Assembly: GCF_937873925.1 (NCBI RefSeq)
Contig: NZ_CALNAT010000217.1
Span: 1-25,713, forward strand
Reading direction: 5' to 3'
DNA from: an uncultured Proteiniphilum sp.
GTDB lineage: Bacteria > Bacteroidota > Bacteroidia > Bacteroidales > Dysgonomonadaceae
Length of the DNA: 25,713 nucleotides
This document shows, one piece after another, positions 6,265-14,369 of this stretch. The translations under genes were made by a program, and so were the position numbers. Below the pieces are notes generated by a model. The model made no database searches and had not been told where the DNA came from. It was given only the letters and a program-made list of their open reading frames with translations. Numbering within the stretch: the stretch's first letter is position 1; each line of letters opens with the position of its first letter.

Positions 6265-8469
6265 TTATTGTCGCTCAATTATTTCAATTGCCTTCTCCAG
6301 CAATTCATCTCTTCCCTCTTTTATTCCCTGAATGGTAGGCTTTACTTCAATATCGGGCACAATTCCAATGCGTTGCGTTTGTCTGCCATCAGGATAATAA
6401 ACGCCAATGCCGGAAATCTTAGTCAACAAGCCACCTGGCAACATAATGTCAGACACATTTCCGTCTGCTCCTGCAGTTTGGCTGCCGATAATTGTTGTAT
6501 TATTGCCTGCCCTAAATGCCATGGACTGATATTCTGCCGAACTTTGAGTTATCTCATTGACAATCACAATTAATTTGCCTTGATAAGTGTCATCGGATTT
6601 TGGAACTTCATAAGCTGAATCAAACATAAACTCTCCTGGGTTATTGACGTTTCCTCTCGTAAACTTCACAAATGGAGTGGGTTCGGAAACGAAAAATGAT
6701 GCCAATGTAAATGGTGTAAATGCAGACGGATAGTTGCGAATATCAATAATAATCCCTCTTGTATTCTTAAACAGGTCTTTTATTATCGGAAAATCTTCAT
6801 CTTTAATGTTGGCAAGCGTTACATAACCAATATTTCCGTCTAATAGTTTATACGATTTTTCGTCTTCATTTACTCTGTACCAAAAAAAATTCAAGCGGTC
6901 TCTTGGATAAAGCGGTAGTTCTTTTTCGTGTGTTCGTCCCGAAGAAATGTATCGAATGTTTATAGAATGACTGCGTGACCGTAACATATCTACAGAAATA
7001 TCTCGCAGTAGCGAGGCTTTATTTGATGCTGGATAATATCTTTTGAGGCTATCAACAATTGCCTCAACTGTTTTTCCGTCAATATGGGTAATTATATCGC
7101 CTATTCCCAAACTTTTCAGTTCGGGGTTAAAATAATCTGTTACTACCAATTTTTGTTCAACAAATTGAACTCGAAATGGCGCATTATAGTTTCCTCTTAA
7201 ATGTTCAACCTCATCTCTGCCGCCCCACAAATTGGCGTGTGTGTCATTAGCTTCACCAATAAGTTGAATGGCTGTCAATTCATACTCCAATCTGTCTTGT
7301 ACCGAAAGAAATATCGGAATATATTTTCTAAGAACATCATTCCAATCGTTGTCGGTTACATATTTATAAGGAAAAAAATAGTGTATCATATTCCAATACC
7401 TATAAAGAGTCAATAAACGAAATCCCGCATCAGGAAAAAACATATCGGAATAAGGATTTTCATTTAAAAATTGAAGATTATCTACGCGTGGACGCATCTG
7501 AATATAAAAATGGTTACCCTGATGTCTGTTTTCATAAATTTCCCAAATTTTCTTTTTCAATTCATTGCTCATATCACTGTTTTCTATCCAAGAAAAATCA
7601 GGTTTTATGTAAGCGTCCTCAAGTGTTTTTTCACAAGCTGTACAAACAGGAATTTCACCGTATTGATTTATCCAGTCGAGTATCACATGGTCTCTTTCTG
7701 TATTGTTTTGTACTTTTAGATAGTTGGGCAGTATGCGGAATAACTCGAAATCCCAGTTATAATTTCCTTTTCCCACTTCAGGGTGATGATATTTTAAGAA
7801 TCCCCACAATTTACCTAATAAGTTCAAATTGTCAACTATTTGTTCAGTGAGCGTAGGAAATTCAATATTGGACCCGTTGTCAAACTCCCTGTCCAAATTG
7901 GCAGGTAGTTCAAAAATTTTCGCTTGTGAAATGTCTTTTCCGTCAATAGTAATCGACAAATTATCTAACCATATTTTGCCTTTTCCTGATAATAATCCGC
8001 CAACAACAATCCTCTCTGTTTTAGCCGGAGTCATTGGCAAAGTGATTTCATACCTTTTCCAGTCAGTCGTTCCCCTTATTCCTCGATCCGACATTTCCAT
8101 ATTGTCAAAAGCGATTTGTGGGTCAATTCTCATCCACAATCCGGCAAATCCGTCTGTTACATTTTCAGATTTGACGTAGCCGGATAGGGTTATTTGCCGT
8201 CCGGCATAATTCGGAAGAGCAATTGATATTGCCTGAAAATTGTCGGACTTATCTGCAGCTTGTATCAAAATCGAATACTTTCCCGATTGAACGTTTACAG
8301 AGTCCAATGAAACTGAATATCCGGGTGCGGCAGGAATAGACCAACTTTGCAGCTGCCCATTTAGAACATCTTCAAAACCTAAATTGTATTTTGAATTGCT
8401 CTCTTTTTTTTGGCAACTAACATTAATTGCCAATAGTGAAATCAGAATTGCGAAAATACACTTTTTCAT
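6265..8469 (-). CDS. Second S41-family peptidase lipoprotein, paralogue of the 3358-5640 gene
   Basis: 734 residues with the same domain order as the other S41 gene. A lipoprotein signal (AINVSC, Cys19) is followed by a carbohydrate-binding-like module (NLGFEDVLNGQLQSW..., IWLDNLSITIDGKDIS) at about 28-182, an S41 N-terminal region with DTHA (His411), a PDZ-like segment (LGIGDIITHIDGKTVEAIVDS), and the S41 core. The core carries NEITQSSAE (predicted nucleophile Ser643), GSQTAGADG and GIVPDI, ending in RDELLEKAIEII. The protein is uninterrupted. It lies tail-to-tail with the first S41 unit, so it is not a simple tandem duplicate. Long identical stretches such as LWMRIDPQIAFDNME and DGRQTQRIGIVPDI show recent common origin. 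Likely envelope peptidase; substrate unknown. Start is the ATG at 8469, about 100 bp behind a promoter-like element. Confidence 0.85.
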   Translation of the reverse strand: MKKCIFAILISLLAINVSCQKKESNSKYNLGFEDVLNGQLQSWSIPAAPGYSVSLDSVNVQSGKYSILIQAADKSDNFQAISIALPNYAGRQITLSGYVKSENVTDGFAGLWMRIDPQIAFDNMEMSDRGIRGTTDWKRYEITLPMTPAKTERIVVGGLLSGKGKIWLDNLSITIDGKDISQAKIFELPANLDREFDNGSNIEFPTLTEQIVDNLNLLGKLWGFLKYHHPEVGKGNYNWDFELFRILPNYLKVQNNTERDHVILDWINQYGEIPVCTACEKTLEDAYIKPDFSWIENSDMSNELKKKIWEIYENRHQGNHFYIQMRPRVDNLQFLNENPYSDMFFPDAGFRLLTLYRYWNMIHYFFPYKYVTDNDWNDVLRKYIPIFLSVQDRLEYELTAIQLIGEANDTHANLWGGRDEVEHLRGNYNAPFRVQFVEQKLVVTDYFNPELKSLGIGDIITHIDGKTVEAIVDSLKRYYPASNKASLLRDISVDMLRSRSHSINIRYISSGRTHEKELPLYPRDRLNFFWYRVNEDEKSYKLLDGNIGYVTLANIKDEDFPIIKDLFKNTRGIIIDIRNYPSAFTPFTLASFFVSEPTPFVKFTRGNVNNPGEFMFDSAYEVPKSDDTYQGKLIVIVNEITQSSAEYQSMAFRAGNNTTIIGSQTAGADGNVSDIMLPGGLLTKISGIGVYYPDGRQTQRIGIVPDIEVKPTIQGIKEGRDELLEKAIEIIERQ

Positions 8470-8574
8470 TTTTTTATTTCTTGTGTTTTTAAATAGATAG
8501 GCATGACTTCATTTTGCTTATTTAATTCACGAGAAATCTCGATTTTTTTTGCAGAAATCCTGTATTATTTTTCA

Positions 8575-8606
8575 CAAAGGTAGATCATTTATCCTATAAA
8601 AGCACA
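8575..8606 (-). promoter_or_regulatory. Candidate promoter of the second S41 lipoprotein gene
   Basis: On the minus strand TACCTTTG (8575-8582) matches the TAnnTTTG -7 element. TGTG (8603-8606) sits 20 bases upstream as a three-of-four -33 match. The 5' leader would be about 100 bases and contains a small palindrome, CGAGAAATCTCG at 8530-8541. Confidence 0.45.
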
Positions 8607-8742
8607 ATCTCAATAATTTTGTTGTTTTTATTATTCTAATTAACACACTGTCTGCGCCATAGCACTTTCCATTGTTATCACAATACTATTTCAAAATAAA
8701 TGAAATGCCCTATATTTATATTGTCAAATAGACAAAGAAAAA

Positions 8743-9092
8743 AACAGCGCCAATTCAAAGATCTCAATTGAGCACAAGGTAAATGATTCCGGATTGCAAA
8801 TTGGTGATATCATCACGCATATTGAAGGAAAATCAGTTGAAGCCATTGTCGACAGCGTAAGAAGTTATTACCCGGCCTCTAATGAAGCGGCAAGAAAGAG
8901 AGATATTGCCGACGATTTGCTTCGTTCAAATAACGATGCTATTCTTGTCGATTATATTTCGTCCGGTGAAATAAAACAAGAAAAAATCAGTACTGTACAC
9001 TTGGGCGTGTTGTATCAAGATGTTTACAGAACACCGAATACGGCTAAATCTTACAAATTTTTAGACAAAGACATTGGATATGTCAACTTGGA
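8743..9092 (+). pseudogene. Duplicated internal piece of the S41 peptidase gene
   Basis: A gap-free copy of 4741-5090 (38 differences in 350 bases by hand). It encodes only the PDZ-like part and the first strands of the S41 core (IEHKVNDSGLQIGDIITH...DKDIGYVNLD). It lacks the signal peptide, the N-terminal module and every catalytic residue, and begins abruptly after AT-rich sequence. An ATG in place of a Leu codon at 8794 gives an open frame, but this frame continues straight into unrelated coding sequence at 9093, making a chimera rather than a normal gene. I regard it as a fragment left by recombination. Confidence 0.8.
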
Positions 9093-9969
9093 CATATATT
9101 GGGGCATATACACTGAGGGCGAAGGGTCGTTTTGTGTGGACATGATGGTTATAGAAGATATAACACAAGACAAAACAATCAGCATACCTGTTGCAGGTGG
9201 GGATTTTAACGTAAAAACTATTTATACATATCTATATGAATATTCTGCTACTGAAAGAGGTATTTGCTTTCAAACAAAAAACCTGCTTTTTGAGGAATAC
9301 GCCAATTTTGGCGACTACAAATCCTGGAAATTGGCAGAAGGGTTTGTATGTGCACATTCCGTTGGCTTTGTACAACCGGATAGTTGTTGTAGATGCAATG
9401 GATCCTTCTTTCCACAACGGGGACGTTATTCTAAAAATAAACGGTGTTGACGCGTTGAGAGATTTTGCATCTTTTGAGGAGATTGTTTCAGGCGGGAAGC
9501 ATTACCAAGCCGTTCTTGCTGCTAATGAATGGTAGTTCATTATAGAATGGCTCCCGGTAAAATAACAATGGAAGTTTTGAGGGATAACAAAATCCTGACC
9601 ATACAAGTAAGTACTGTAACTTCGTCCAAATACAGCGAACTCTATTATTCATCCCCTTCCCGGCGCCAAAATAAATCAAGCCGTTGGCTTAACAACAATG
9701 TGCTCTATATCAATACAAGTATGAGTGATTTCGATGAAGTGCAACAATTACTTGACGAAAGAGAATCGCATCAAATCGTGATTGTTGATGCCAGAGATGG
9801 CTCACGTTTTTTATTTCGTTATATAATTCCTTTGTTGAGTCCTGAAACAGAGCTAAAATACAACAATAGATATATTACGCCGAAAGTTGCATATCCCCAA
9901 CCCCCTGTCATTGAAGATACGCTTCGTTCTTTACTGCGTAATGAACCAAATATGAAAAAAGAACGCTAG
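9093..9969 (+). pseudogene. Frameshifted, truncated fragment of another PDZ/S41 peptidase gene
   Basis: From the junction at 9093 the reading frame carries a segment unlike the two intact S41 genes (GIYTEGEGSFCVDMM..., FGDYKSWKLAEG). Coding sense then moves to frame 2 somewhere in about 9300-9390, where a PDZ-like core appears (IVVVDAMDPSFHNGDVILKI). It moves back to frame 1 near 9530 (GKITMEVLRDNKILTIQV). The last part resembles the start of an S41 catalytic core (VLYINTSMSDFDEVQQLL, IVIVDARDG) but stops at 9969 before any nucleophile motif. Two frame changes plus loss of both ends mean it cannot make an active peptidase. Family assignment rests on the PDZ pattern and context, so it is moderately sure. 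It ends 43 bp before the convergent MFS gene's stop. Confidence 0.65.
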
Positions 9970-10012
9970 AATTGACCAAAAGAAAAACTCTAATAAACAA
10001 AAGACAAAGATA

Positions 10013-11269
10013 TTATGATTTTGCTATTTTTCTTCCGATTTTGTGGCCTATGAAAGCATAAAAAAAGATGTAAAGGTAACAGGGTATGAATATCCGGTAC
10101 ACTGTTTGAAAGTCAGACGGCGTAGTAACATCGCTTGTTTTGATAAGATCCAACAATACCCCGAATGTCAAGGGAATTGCTGCACCACCGACTAATGCTA
10201 CTATCAGCATTGAAGCACCCGATTTGGTGAATTTACCCATACTCGTAATGGTTAACCCCCAGATACAGCCCCACATAATGGAATGGGAGAAACCTAAACC
10301 CGATAGAAAGTAAATGGCTATATGGGGAGGAAGGGTCACTAAAAGGACCGATGATGTCAATGCTATCAGAGAAAATAATATCAGGGCTTTGCTTTGTGAA
10401 AGCCATTGCAGAACAAAAATGCTGATGATATAGCCGATAATCATACCTACCGGCCCGATCATTGAATACCGGGCAGGAGAATCTACGCCTGTTGATCGCG
10501 CGAAGTCAATTACTGATGCCATGGGAAGAGTTTCGACACCTACGTATAAAAACAGAGCAAATACACCAAGGAGCAAATGAGGGAATTGCCAGACACTTTT
10601 CTTCCGGTTGGCGGCTATTACCAGCTCATTCTCCAAATTATTTTCATCCTGTTCGTCCTCTCCCTCCGCTGTTATTTCGGGAAGAGGAATAAAAATCATT
10701 GCCAAAGCAAACAGACCGATAATACCGGCTGCCATACCGAAGGGAATAGCTGCATTGGCAAGCACCGGGTTTCTCACATCGATGAAAAGGCTCAGGAAGA
10801 TGGGGCCGAGAAACCAGGCAGACTGGTTCATAATCCCCATAAGGCACATTCGTTGTGCTGCCCTCTCAACAGGTTCAATAATAGCAATATAAGGGTTAAT
10901 AGTGGTTTGTAATAAAGTATTTCCGATACCTCCGATAAACGATGCGGTTAGAAAAAGATAGAATCCGGCCATGGAAGAACTCATTTTGGCCGACGGAATA
11001 AACAGGAGCATACCTAAGCTCATGATAAACAAAGCGATGATCAGCGATTTTTTATAACCTATTTTCCTTACCACCCATCCTGATGGACCTCCGAATAGTA
11101 AAAACGCTGAAAATGTGGCTGTTAAAACCAGATAGGACATGCCCTTGCTTAAAGAAAAGGTTTGTTCTAAAATAGGGACCATAATTCCGTTGATCCCAAC
11201 ACCGAAACCAATGATGAAAAAAGCAAAAGCTATAATTATTAAAGGAAGGAAATATTTATTGAGTTTCAT
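10013..11269 (-). CDS. FHS-family MFS sugar transporter (FucP/NagP-like)
   Basis: 418 residues and about 12 hydrophobic helices, the layout of the fucose-galactose-glucose:H+ symporter branch of the MFS. The half containing NPYIAIIEPVERAAQRMCL resembles the conserved NPY(I/V) segment of FucP- and NagP-type permeases. The loop between the two six-helix halves is long and acidic (EITAEGEDEQDENNLENELV). It is the last gene after the amino-sugar kinase and the ceramidase-like lipoprotein, 35 bp downstream of the latter, so it is probably the inner-membrane importer for the amino sugar released by this locus (GlcNAc or MurNAc, inferred). Start is the ATG at 11269. No regulatory element of its own is visible. 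Confidence 0.8.
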   Translation of the reverse strand: MKLNKYFLPLIIIAFAFFIIGFGVGINGIMVPILEQTFSLSKGMSYLVLTATFSAFLLFGGPSGWVVRKIGYKKSLIIALFIMSLGMLLFIPSAKMSSSMAGFYLFLTASFIGGIGNTLLQTTINPYIAIIEPVERAAQRMCLMGIMNQSAWFLGPIFLSLFIDVRNPVLANAAIPFGMAAGIIGLFALAMIFIPLPEITAEGEDEQDENNLENELVIAANRKKSVWQFPHLLLGVFALFLYVGVETLPMASVIDFARSTGVDSPARYSMIGPVGMIIGYIISIFVLQWLSQSKALILFSLIALTSSVLLVTLPPHIAIYFLSGLGFSHSIMWGCIWGLTITSMGKFTKSGASMLIVALVGGAAIPLTFGVLLDLIKTSDVTTPSDFQTVYRIFIPCYLYIFFYAFIGHKIGRKIAKS

Positions 11270-11304
11270 ACGAATAATATTTTTAGAGAAATATACCTTG
11301 CATT

Positions 11305-13257
11305 TTACCTGTTATTATGTTCAATCGCTTCAACCACAGTCTTGAAAACCCCCAGAGGAAATGGAGAAGGCTGCCCGTACCAAAAGAATGAACCATACCC
11401 TTCATAATCTTTTGCCCCTATGTGCGGATCGGTAGCAAGATAGCTTGCCACATCATTGGTATATGCGGCTACGCTTACTTTTTGACCGGGCCAGATATTT
11501 CTGACGGCCATTCCGAACCCGGTCGTTGCTTCACGGGACAACCCGATAAGTTTCCAATCTCCTATGTTGAGTGTCTGTATGTAAACAGGCATTTCTTTTG
11601 GCATTGTTCCCTTGTCATAATGACGAAGCATAATATCCGACCAGCGCACTTCTCTGTTCGGTAAACTGCTTTCACATCCTCCCGGTATATTTTGACGGAC
11701 ATCCTTGATATTTTTCTCCCTGAGTGCTTCTATTTTTTCTTTATCCCACGGATGGACGGGTATTCCAATCGAATCAATATAATGGGTAATATTGCCATTG
11801 ACGGGTTTCATTTCTTTACCCAATACGCGGATAACATCTGCCGCCAGATCAATTCCTGATGTCCTGAAAGGTTTCAGGGGGTTAATATCTCCTGCACATC
11901 CCTGAAGGAATAAGGTATTATTAACACCTGTTCTTTCGAGTATTTCGCGGGCATAACCCGGAAAGTTGGGAGAGGCACTATAATGCCCTGATCCCTGATC
12001 GGTAAAAACAGGATGGCAACCTGTTAAAAATAACACGGTTTTATTTTTTCCATCGGGGGAGACAGCTTGTATTACATCCACGGAATTGTCATATATGGAC
12101 AATTCTCCCCTGAGGCTTCTGTTGAACCCTATATTCGTTGTGTCACGCCCGAAACTGAGGTAGGATGGTGTTACATTGTCCAAAGCTTCTTCTATGGATC
12201 GGATAACTGCCTTTCTGACTACATTGTTCAGGTAGAGGCTGTCGGGATAATGGTTTTGAATTCCCCAGGTAATCCAGGTCTGGGTGGTGGGTGCAAAATG
12301 GGTATGACTGGAGTTAATCATGATGGATGATTCGGGGATATCCCGGCGCTCTAACATCTCTTTTCGGATGCTTTGGGTAAAAGAGTGGTCGAGACCACAT
12401 ACATCCAGACTGACAATGACAGCCACATCTGCGTCCTTTTTAACGGCCATACTTCTGACGGAGAGTTTTCCTTCTGTGTGATGGTGACTGGCATACAGTC
12501 GATCCGAAGCAATAGCGTACAGCCGTTCTTTTGTCCGTACAATTTGTTTTACATCGATCGTATATGTATCGCCATTGTTATATCCTATACGTTGCCAATC
12601 TTCGTTTTGCCGCTTGACCCGGCGTTGCAGCAGGAAGTTATCTTCGGTTACGGCATATATCCTTTGATGATCTCCGGCGAGGGAGATAATATTGGGTCCT
12701 TTGCCTATGGATATCCAACTGATGGTTTCTCCATTGACCATGCCCATAAGCAGTTCATTCTCTGCAGTAAATACATACAGGTTTTCATCCGATCCGGTAA
12801 AAGCGGTGACTCCCTGAACAGAGCCGATACGTTTCCACCGGAGACCGCTTTTCGGATTACTGACCCACAGGTTGCCTTCATTATCAACGGCATAAAGTAA
12901 CCCGTTTAATCCGGCCATGAATTTTACATCTGGAAGGCTTCCGACTTTTTTATTCTTTTGTAATTCTTCCGTATCTATTAAATATATATCGCCATTGGGA
13001 GTTGCAGCATATATCGCTTCATCTACATTGCACATAGCTATTCCTTCCAGGACACCCTTGTCATCCCAGGTGATGGTAAACCTGCCCAGAGGAGGAGCTC
13101 CATATCCGGCCAGACCCAGAGAGACAGTTTCTCCGGTTGGTTCTATACTTACCACAGAACTGCCCACTTCATACAAAGTTTGTTGGTTGGAAACATGCAT
13201 ACTTTGTTTGCAGGAAGCAAGGAAAAGAGAGAGAATGAGCAAATAATAAGATTTCAT
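11305..13257 (-). CDS. Ceramidase-like amidase lipoprotein with an inserted five-bladed propeller
   Basis: 650 residues. A lipoprotein signal ends at Cys16 (LFLASC). The neutral/alkaline ceramidase fold begins with VGSSVVSIEPTGE...LAGYG (31-53) and resumes at VAVIVSLDVCGL (278-289). It contains the zinc motif SSHTHFAP (His318, His320), GCHP (His415), CAGDINP (454-460), a conserved SREAT glutamate near 580 and a late TND..SYL segment, so the zinc site looks complete. Between residues about 61 and 262 five repeats are inserted: IYAATPNGDIYLI, LYAVDNEGNLWV, LYVFTAENELLM, IYAVTEDNFLLQ, LYAIASDRLYAS. They look like a tachylectin-2-type five-bladed propeller, a fold known to bind GlcNAc/GalNAc. Family enzymes cleave N-acyl amide bonds. 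In this amino-sugar locus an N-acyl or muropeptide-like amide is a plausible substrate, but this is inference. It lies 28 bp after the kinase. Confidence 0.8.
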   Translation of the reverse strand: MKSYYLLILSLFLASCKQSMHVSNQQTLYEVGSSVVSIEPTGETVSLGLAGYGAPPLGRFTITWDDKGVLEGIAMCNVDEAIYAATPNGDIYLIDTEELQKNKKVGSLPDVKFMAGLNGLLYAVDNEGNLWVSNPKSGLRWKRIGSVQGVTAFTGSDENLYVFTAENELLMGMVNGETISWISIGKGPNIISLAGDHQRIYAVTEDNFLLQRRVKRQNEDWQRIGYNNGDTYTIDVKQIVRTKERLYAIASDRLYASHHHTEGKLSVRSMAVKKDADVAVIVSLDVCGLDHSFTQSIRKEMLERRDIPESSIMINSSHTHFAPTTQTWITWGIQNHYPDSLYLNNVVRKAVIRSIEEALDNVTPSYLSFGRDTTNIGFNRSLRGELSIYDNSVDVIQAVSPDGKNKTVLFLTGCHPVFTDQGSGHYSASPNFPGYAREILERTGVNNTLFLQGCAGDINPLKPFRTSGIDLAADVIRVLGKEMKPVNGNITHYIDSIGIPVHPWDKEKIEALREKNIKDVRQNIPGGCESSLPNREVRWSDIMLRHYDKGTMPKEMPVYIQTLNIGDWKLIGLSREATTGFGMAVRNIWPGQKVSVAAYTNDVASYLATDPHIGAKDYEGYGSFFWYGQPSPFPLGVFKTVVEAIEHNNR

Positions 13258-13285
13258 TTAAGTTGTTTTTTATTTTGCGTAAACT

Positions 13286-14227
13286 TTAATATTGGGACAG
13301 ATTGGCGATTATCTCTTCATTGAGAGAGAGATTTTCACTGGAAAAAGCGCCAAACAGCGCACCTATCTCCGGCTTGAAACGGGGATATGATAACTCCACC
13401 CCGGAATCCGAATATCTTGATATTAATTGTGGCCCGATAATCCGGCTTTTAACCAACATACTGCCATACAGCCCCAAACGTTTTACACCACTTTTTTTTA
13501 AAATTGACTGTGAAAGCCGGAAAAGCCATTCGACTTCGTTATCTATTAACCGGATTGAGACTTCATCGTTAAGCAGGGCCGCTTTCTCCACCTCAACAGC
13601 AAATGCGGCAATCCGGCTTTTTTCGACAGACGGATCATACACAATCTCTATCATATCGGTCAACCGGTTCAGATTATAAAAATCTTTCAACCGTTCAAGT
13701 AAAATGGTGGAAGGCGCCATCTGATCATGATATTGTAAGGCAGCCCGTATTCCCATAAGTCCCAGATGATAACCGCTTCCTTCGTCGCCAAGGATTTGCC
13801 CCCATCCACCACTCGTATGATAGTTGCCTTCCCGGTCAACGGCACAGGCCATCGATCCCGTTCCGGATATTAATAAAGCTCCGGAAGCGCCTTGCGTAAA
13901 TCCTAACAAGGCTATATATACATCCGAATGCATGATGATTTTTTTATCGAAAATACCACCTACCAGTTGTTCCACAAGTTCATCCGTCGCCTTTCCCTCC
14001 AAGGCTGAATTCCCAATGTAGGTGATATCCGGCTCGCAACCTAGCAATGCGATTAACTGCTCTTTAATAGATGCATAATTCTCGCGGGCTTTTTCTATTC
14101 CCACTCCGTAATGATTGATTGACCCTGCCCTGATACTACCGAGTATCTCGCCGCATTCATTACAAACAACCGCAGAAGTAGTGGTGCCGCCACCGTCTAT
14201 CCCACAAAACAGTATACTTTGCCCCAT
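13286..14227 (-). CDS. BadF/BadG-type N-acetylglucosamine/N-acetylmuramic acid kinase
   Basis: 313 residues, the usual length of the ASKHA-fold amino-sugar kinases related to human NAGK and bacterial MurK. Motifs in order: phosphate-1 GIDGGGTTTSAVV (9-21), the catalytic Asp segment HSDVYIALLG (Asp102), phosphate-2 ISGTGSMA (120-127), and GGWGQILGDEGSGYHLG (about 138-154), which is characteristic of this family. It would phosphorylate GlcNAc and/or MurNAc at O6 in the cytoplasm, supplying the substrate for the MurQ encoded upstream. Which sugar it prefers is not readable here. It is the first gene after a strong terminator (14316-14354), followed by the ceramidase-like gene after 28 bp. Start is the ATG at 14227; no clear promoter element was found. 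Confidence 0.85.
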   Translation of the reverse strand: MGQSILFCGIDGGGTTTSAVVCNECGEILGSIRAGSINHYGVGIEKARENYASIKEQLIALLGCEPDITYIGNSALEGKATDELVEQLVGGIFDKKIIMHSDVYIALLGFTQGASGALLISGTGSMACAVDREGNYHTSGGWGQILGDEGSGYHLGLMGIRAALQYHDQMAPSTILLERLKDFYNLNRLTDMIEIVYDPSVEKSRIAAFAVEVEKAALLNDEVSIRLIDNEVEWLFRLSQSILKKSGVKRLGLYGSMLVKSRIIGPQLISRYSDSGVELSYPRFKPEIGALFGAFSSENLSLNEEIIANLSQY

Positions 14228-14271
14228 ATGATATAATAGATATTTTTATATTTCACAAATTATAATAAAAA

Positions 14272-14299
14272 TTGTGCCTGCCTTTGTTGCCTGGCACAA
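14272..14299 (-). promoter_or_regulatory. 7-bp inverted repeat upstream of the kinase gene
   Basis: TTGTGCC (14272-14278) and GGCACAA (14293-14299) are exact reverse complements with 14 bases between. On the minus strand AATTTTTATTATAA follows. It may be a second weak terminator in tandem with the one at 14316-14354, or an operator for the kinase unit; I cannot decide. Confidence 0.4.
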
Positions 14300-14315
14300 C
14301 ATTGGAATTATAAAA

Positions 14316-14354
14316 GGAAAGGATTGATAGTATAACTGCTATCAAATCCTTTCC
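14316..14354 (-). terminator. Strong intrinsic terminator between aminotransferase and kinase genes
   Basis: GGAAAGGATT-GATAG (14316-14330) pairs with CTATC-A-AATCCTTTCC (14339-14354): 15 pairs with a single bulged A and an 8-base loop. On the minus strand TTTTATAAT follows directly. It starts 16 bp after the aminotransferase stop codon, so it should end, or reduce, transcription coming from the SusCD/MurQ side. Confidence 0.8.
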
Positions 14355-14369
14355 GCTCAAAAACGGTAA

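Noticed and set aside
8530..8549. CGAGAAATCTCG followed by eight Ts as a plus-strand terminator
   Set aside because: The usable stem is only four pairs with an AAAT loop and no plus-strand gene ends there. It is more likely a small palindrome in the leader of the second S41 gene.
8794..9450. Apparent single 218-residue ORF starting MQIGDIITH
   Set aside because: It is a chimera. The first 100 codons are the duplicated S41 piece, the next part belongs to another fragment, and the end is read in the wrong frame. The start codon is a mutated Leu codon.
9236..9535. ORF of 99 codons overlapping the chimera in frame 2
   Set aside because: Only its second half shows PDZ-like coding sense. It is a segment of the frameshifted S41 fragment rather than a gene of its own.
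14250..14266. TATAATTTG on the minus strand as a -7 promoter element for the kinase
   Set aside because: Spacing between TA and TTTG is one or three bases instead of two, and no -33 element is present.
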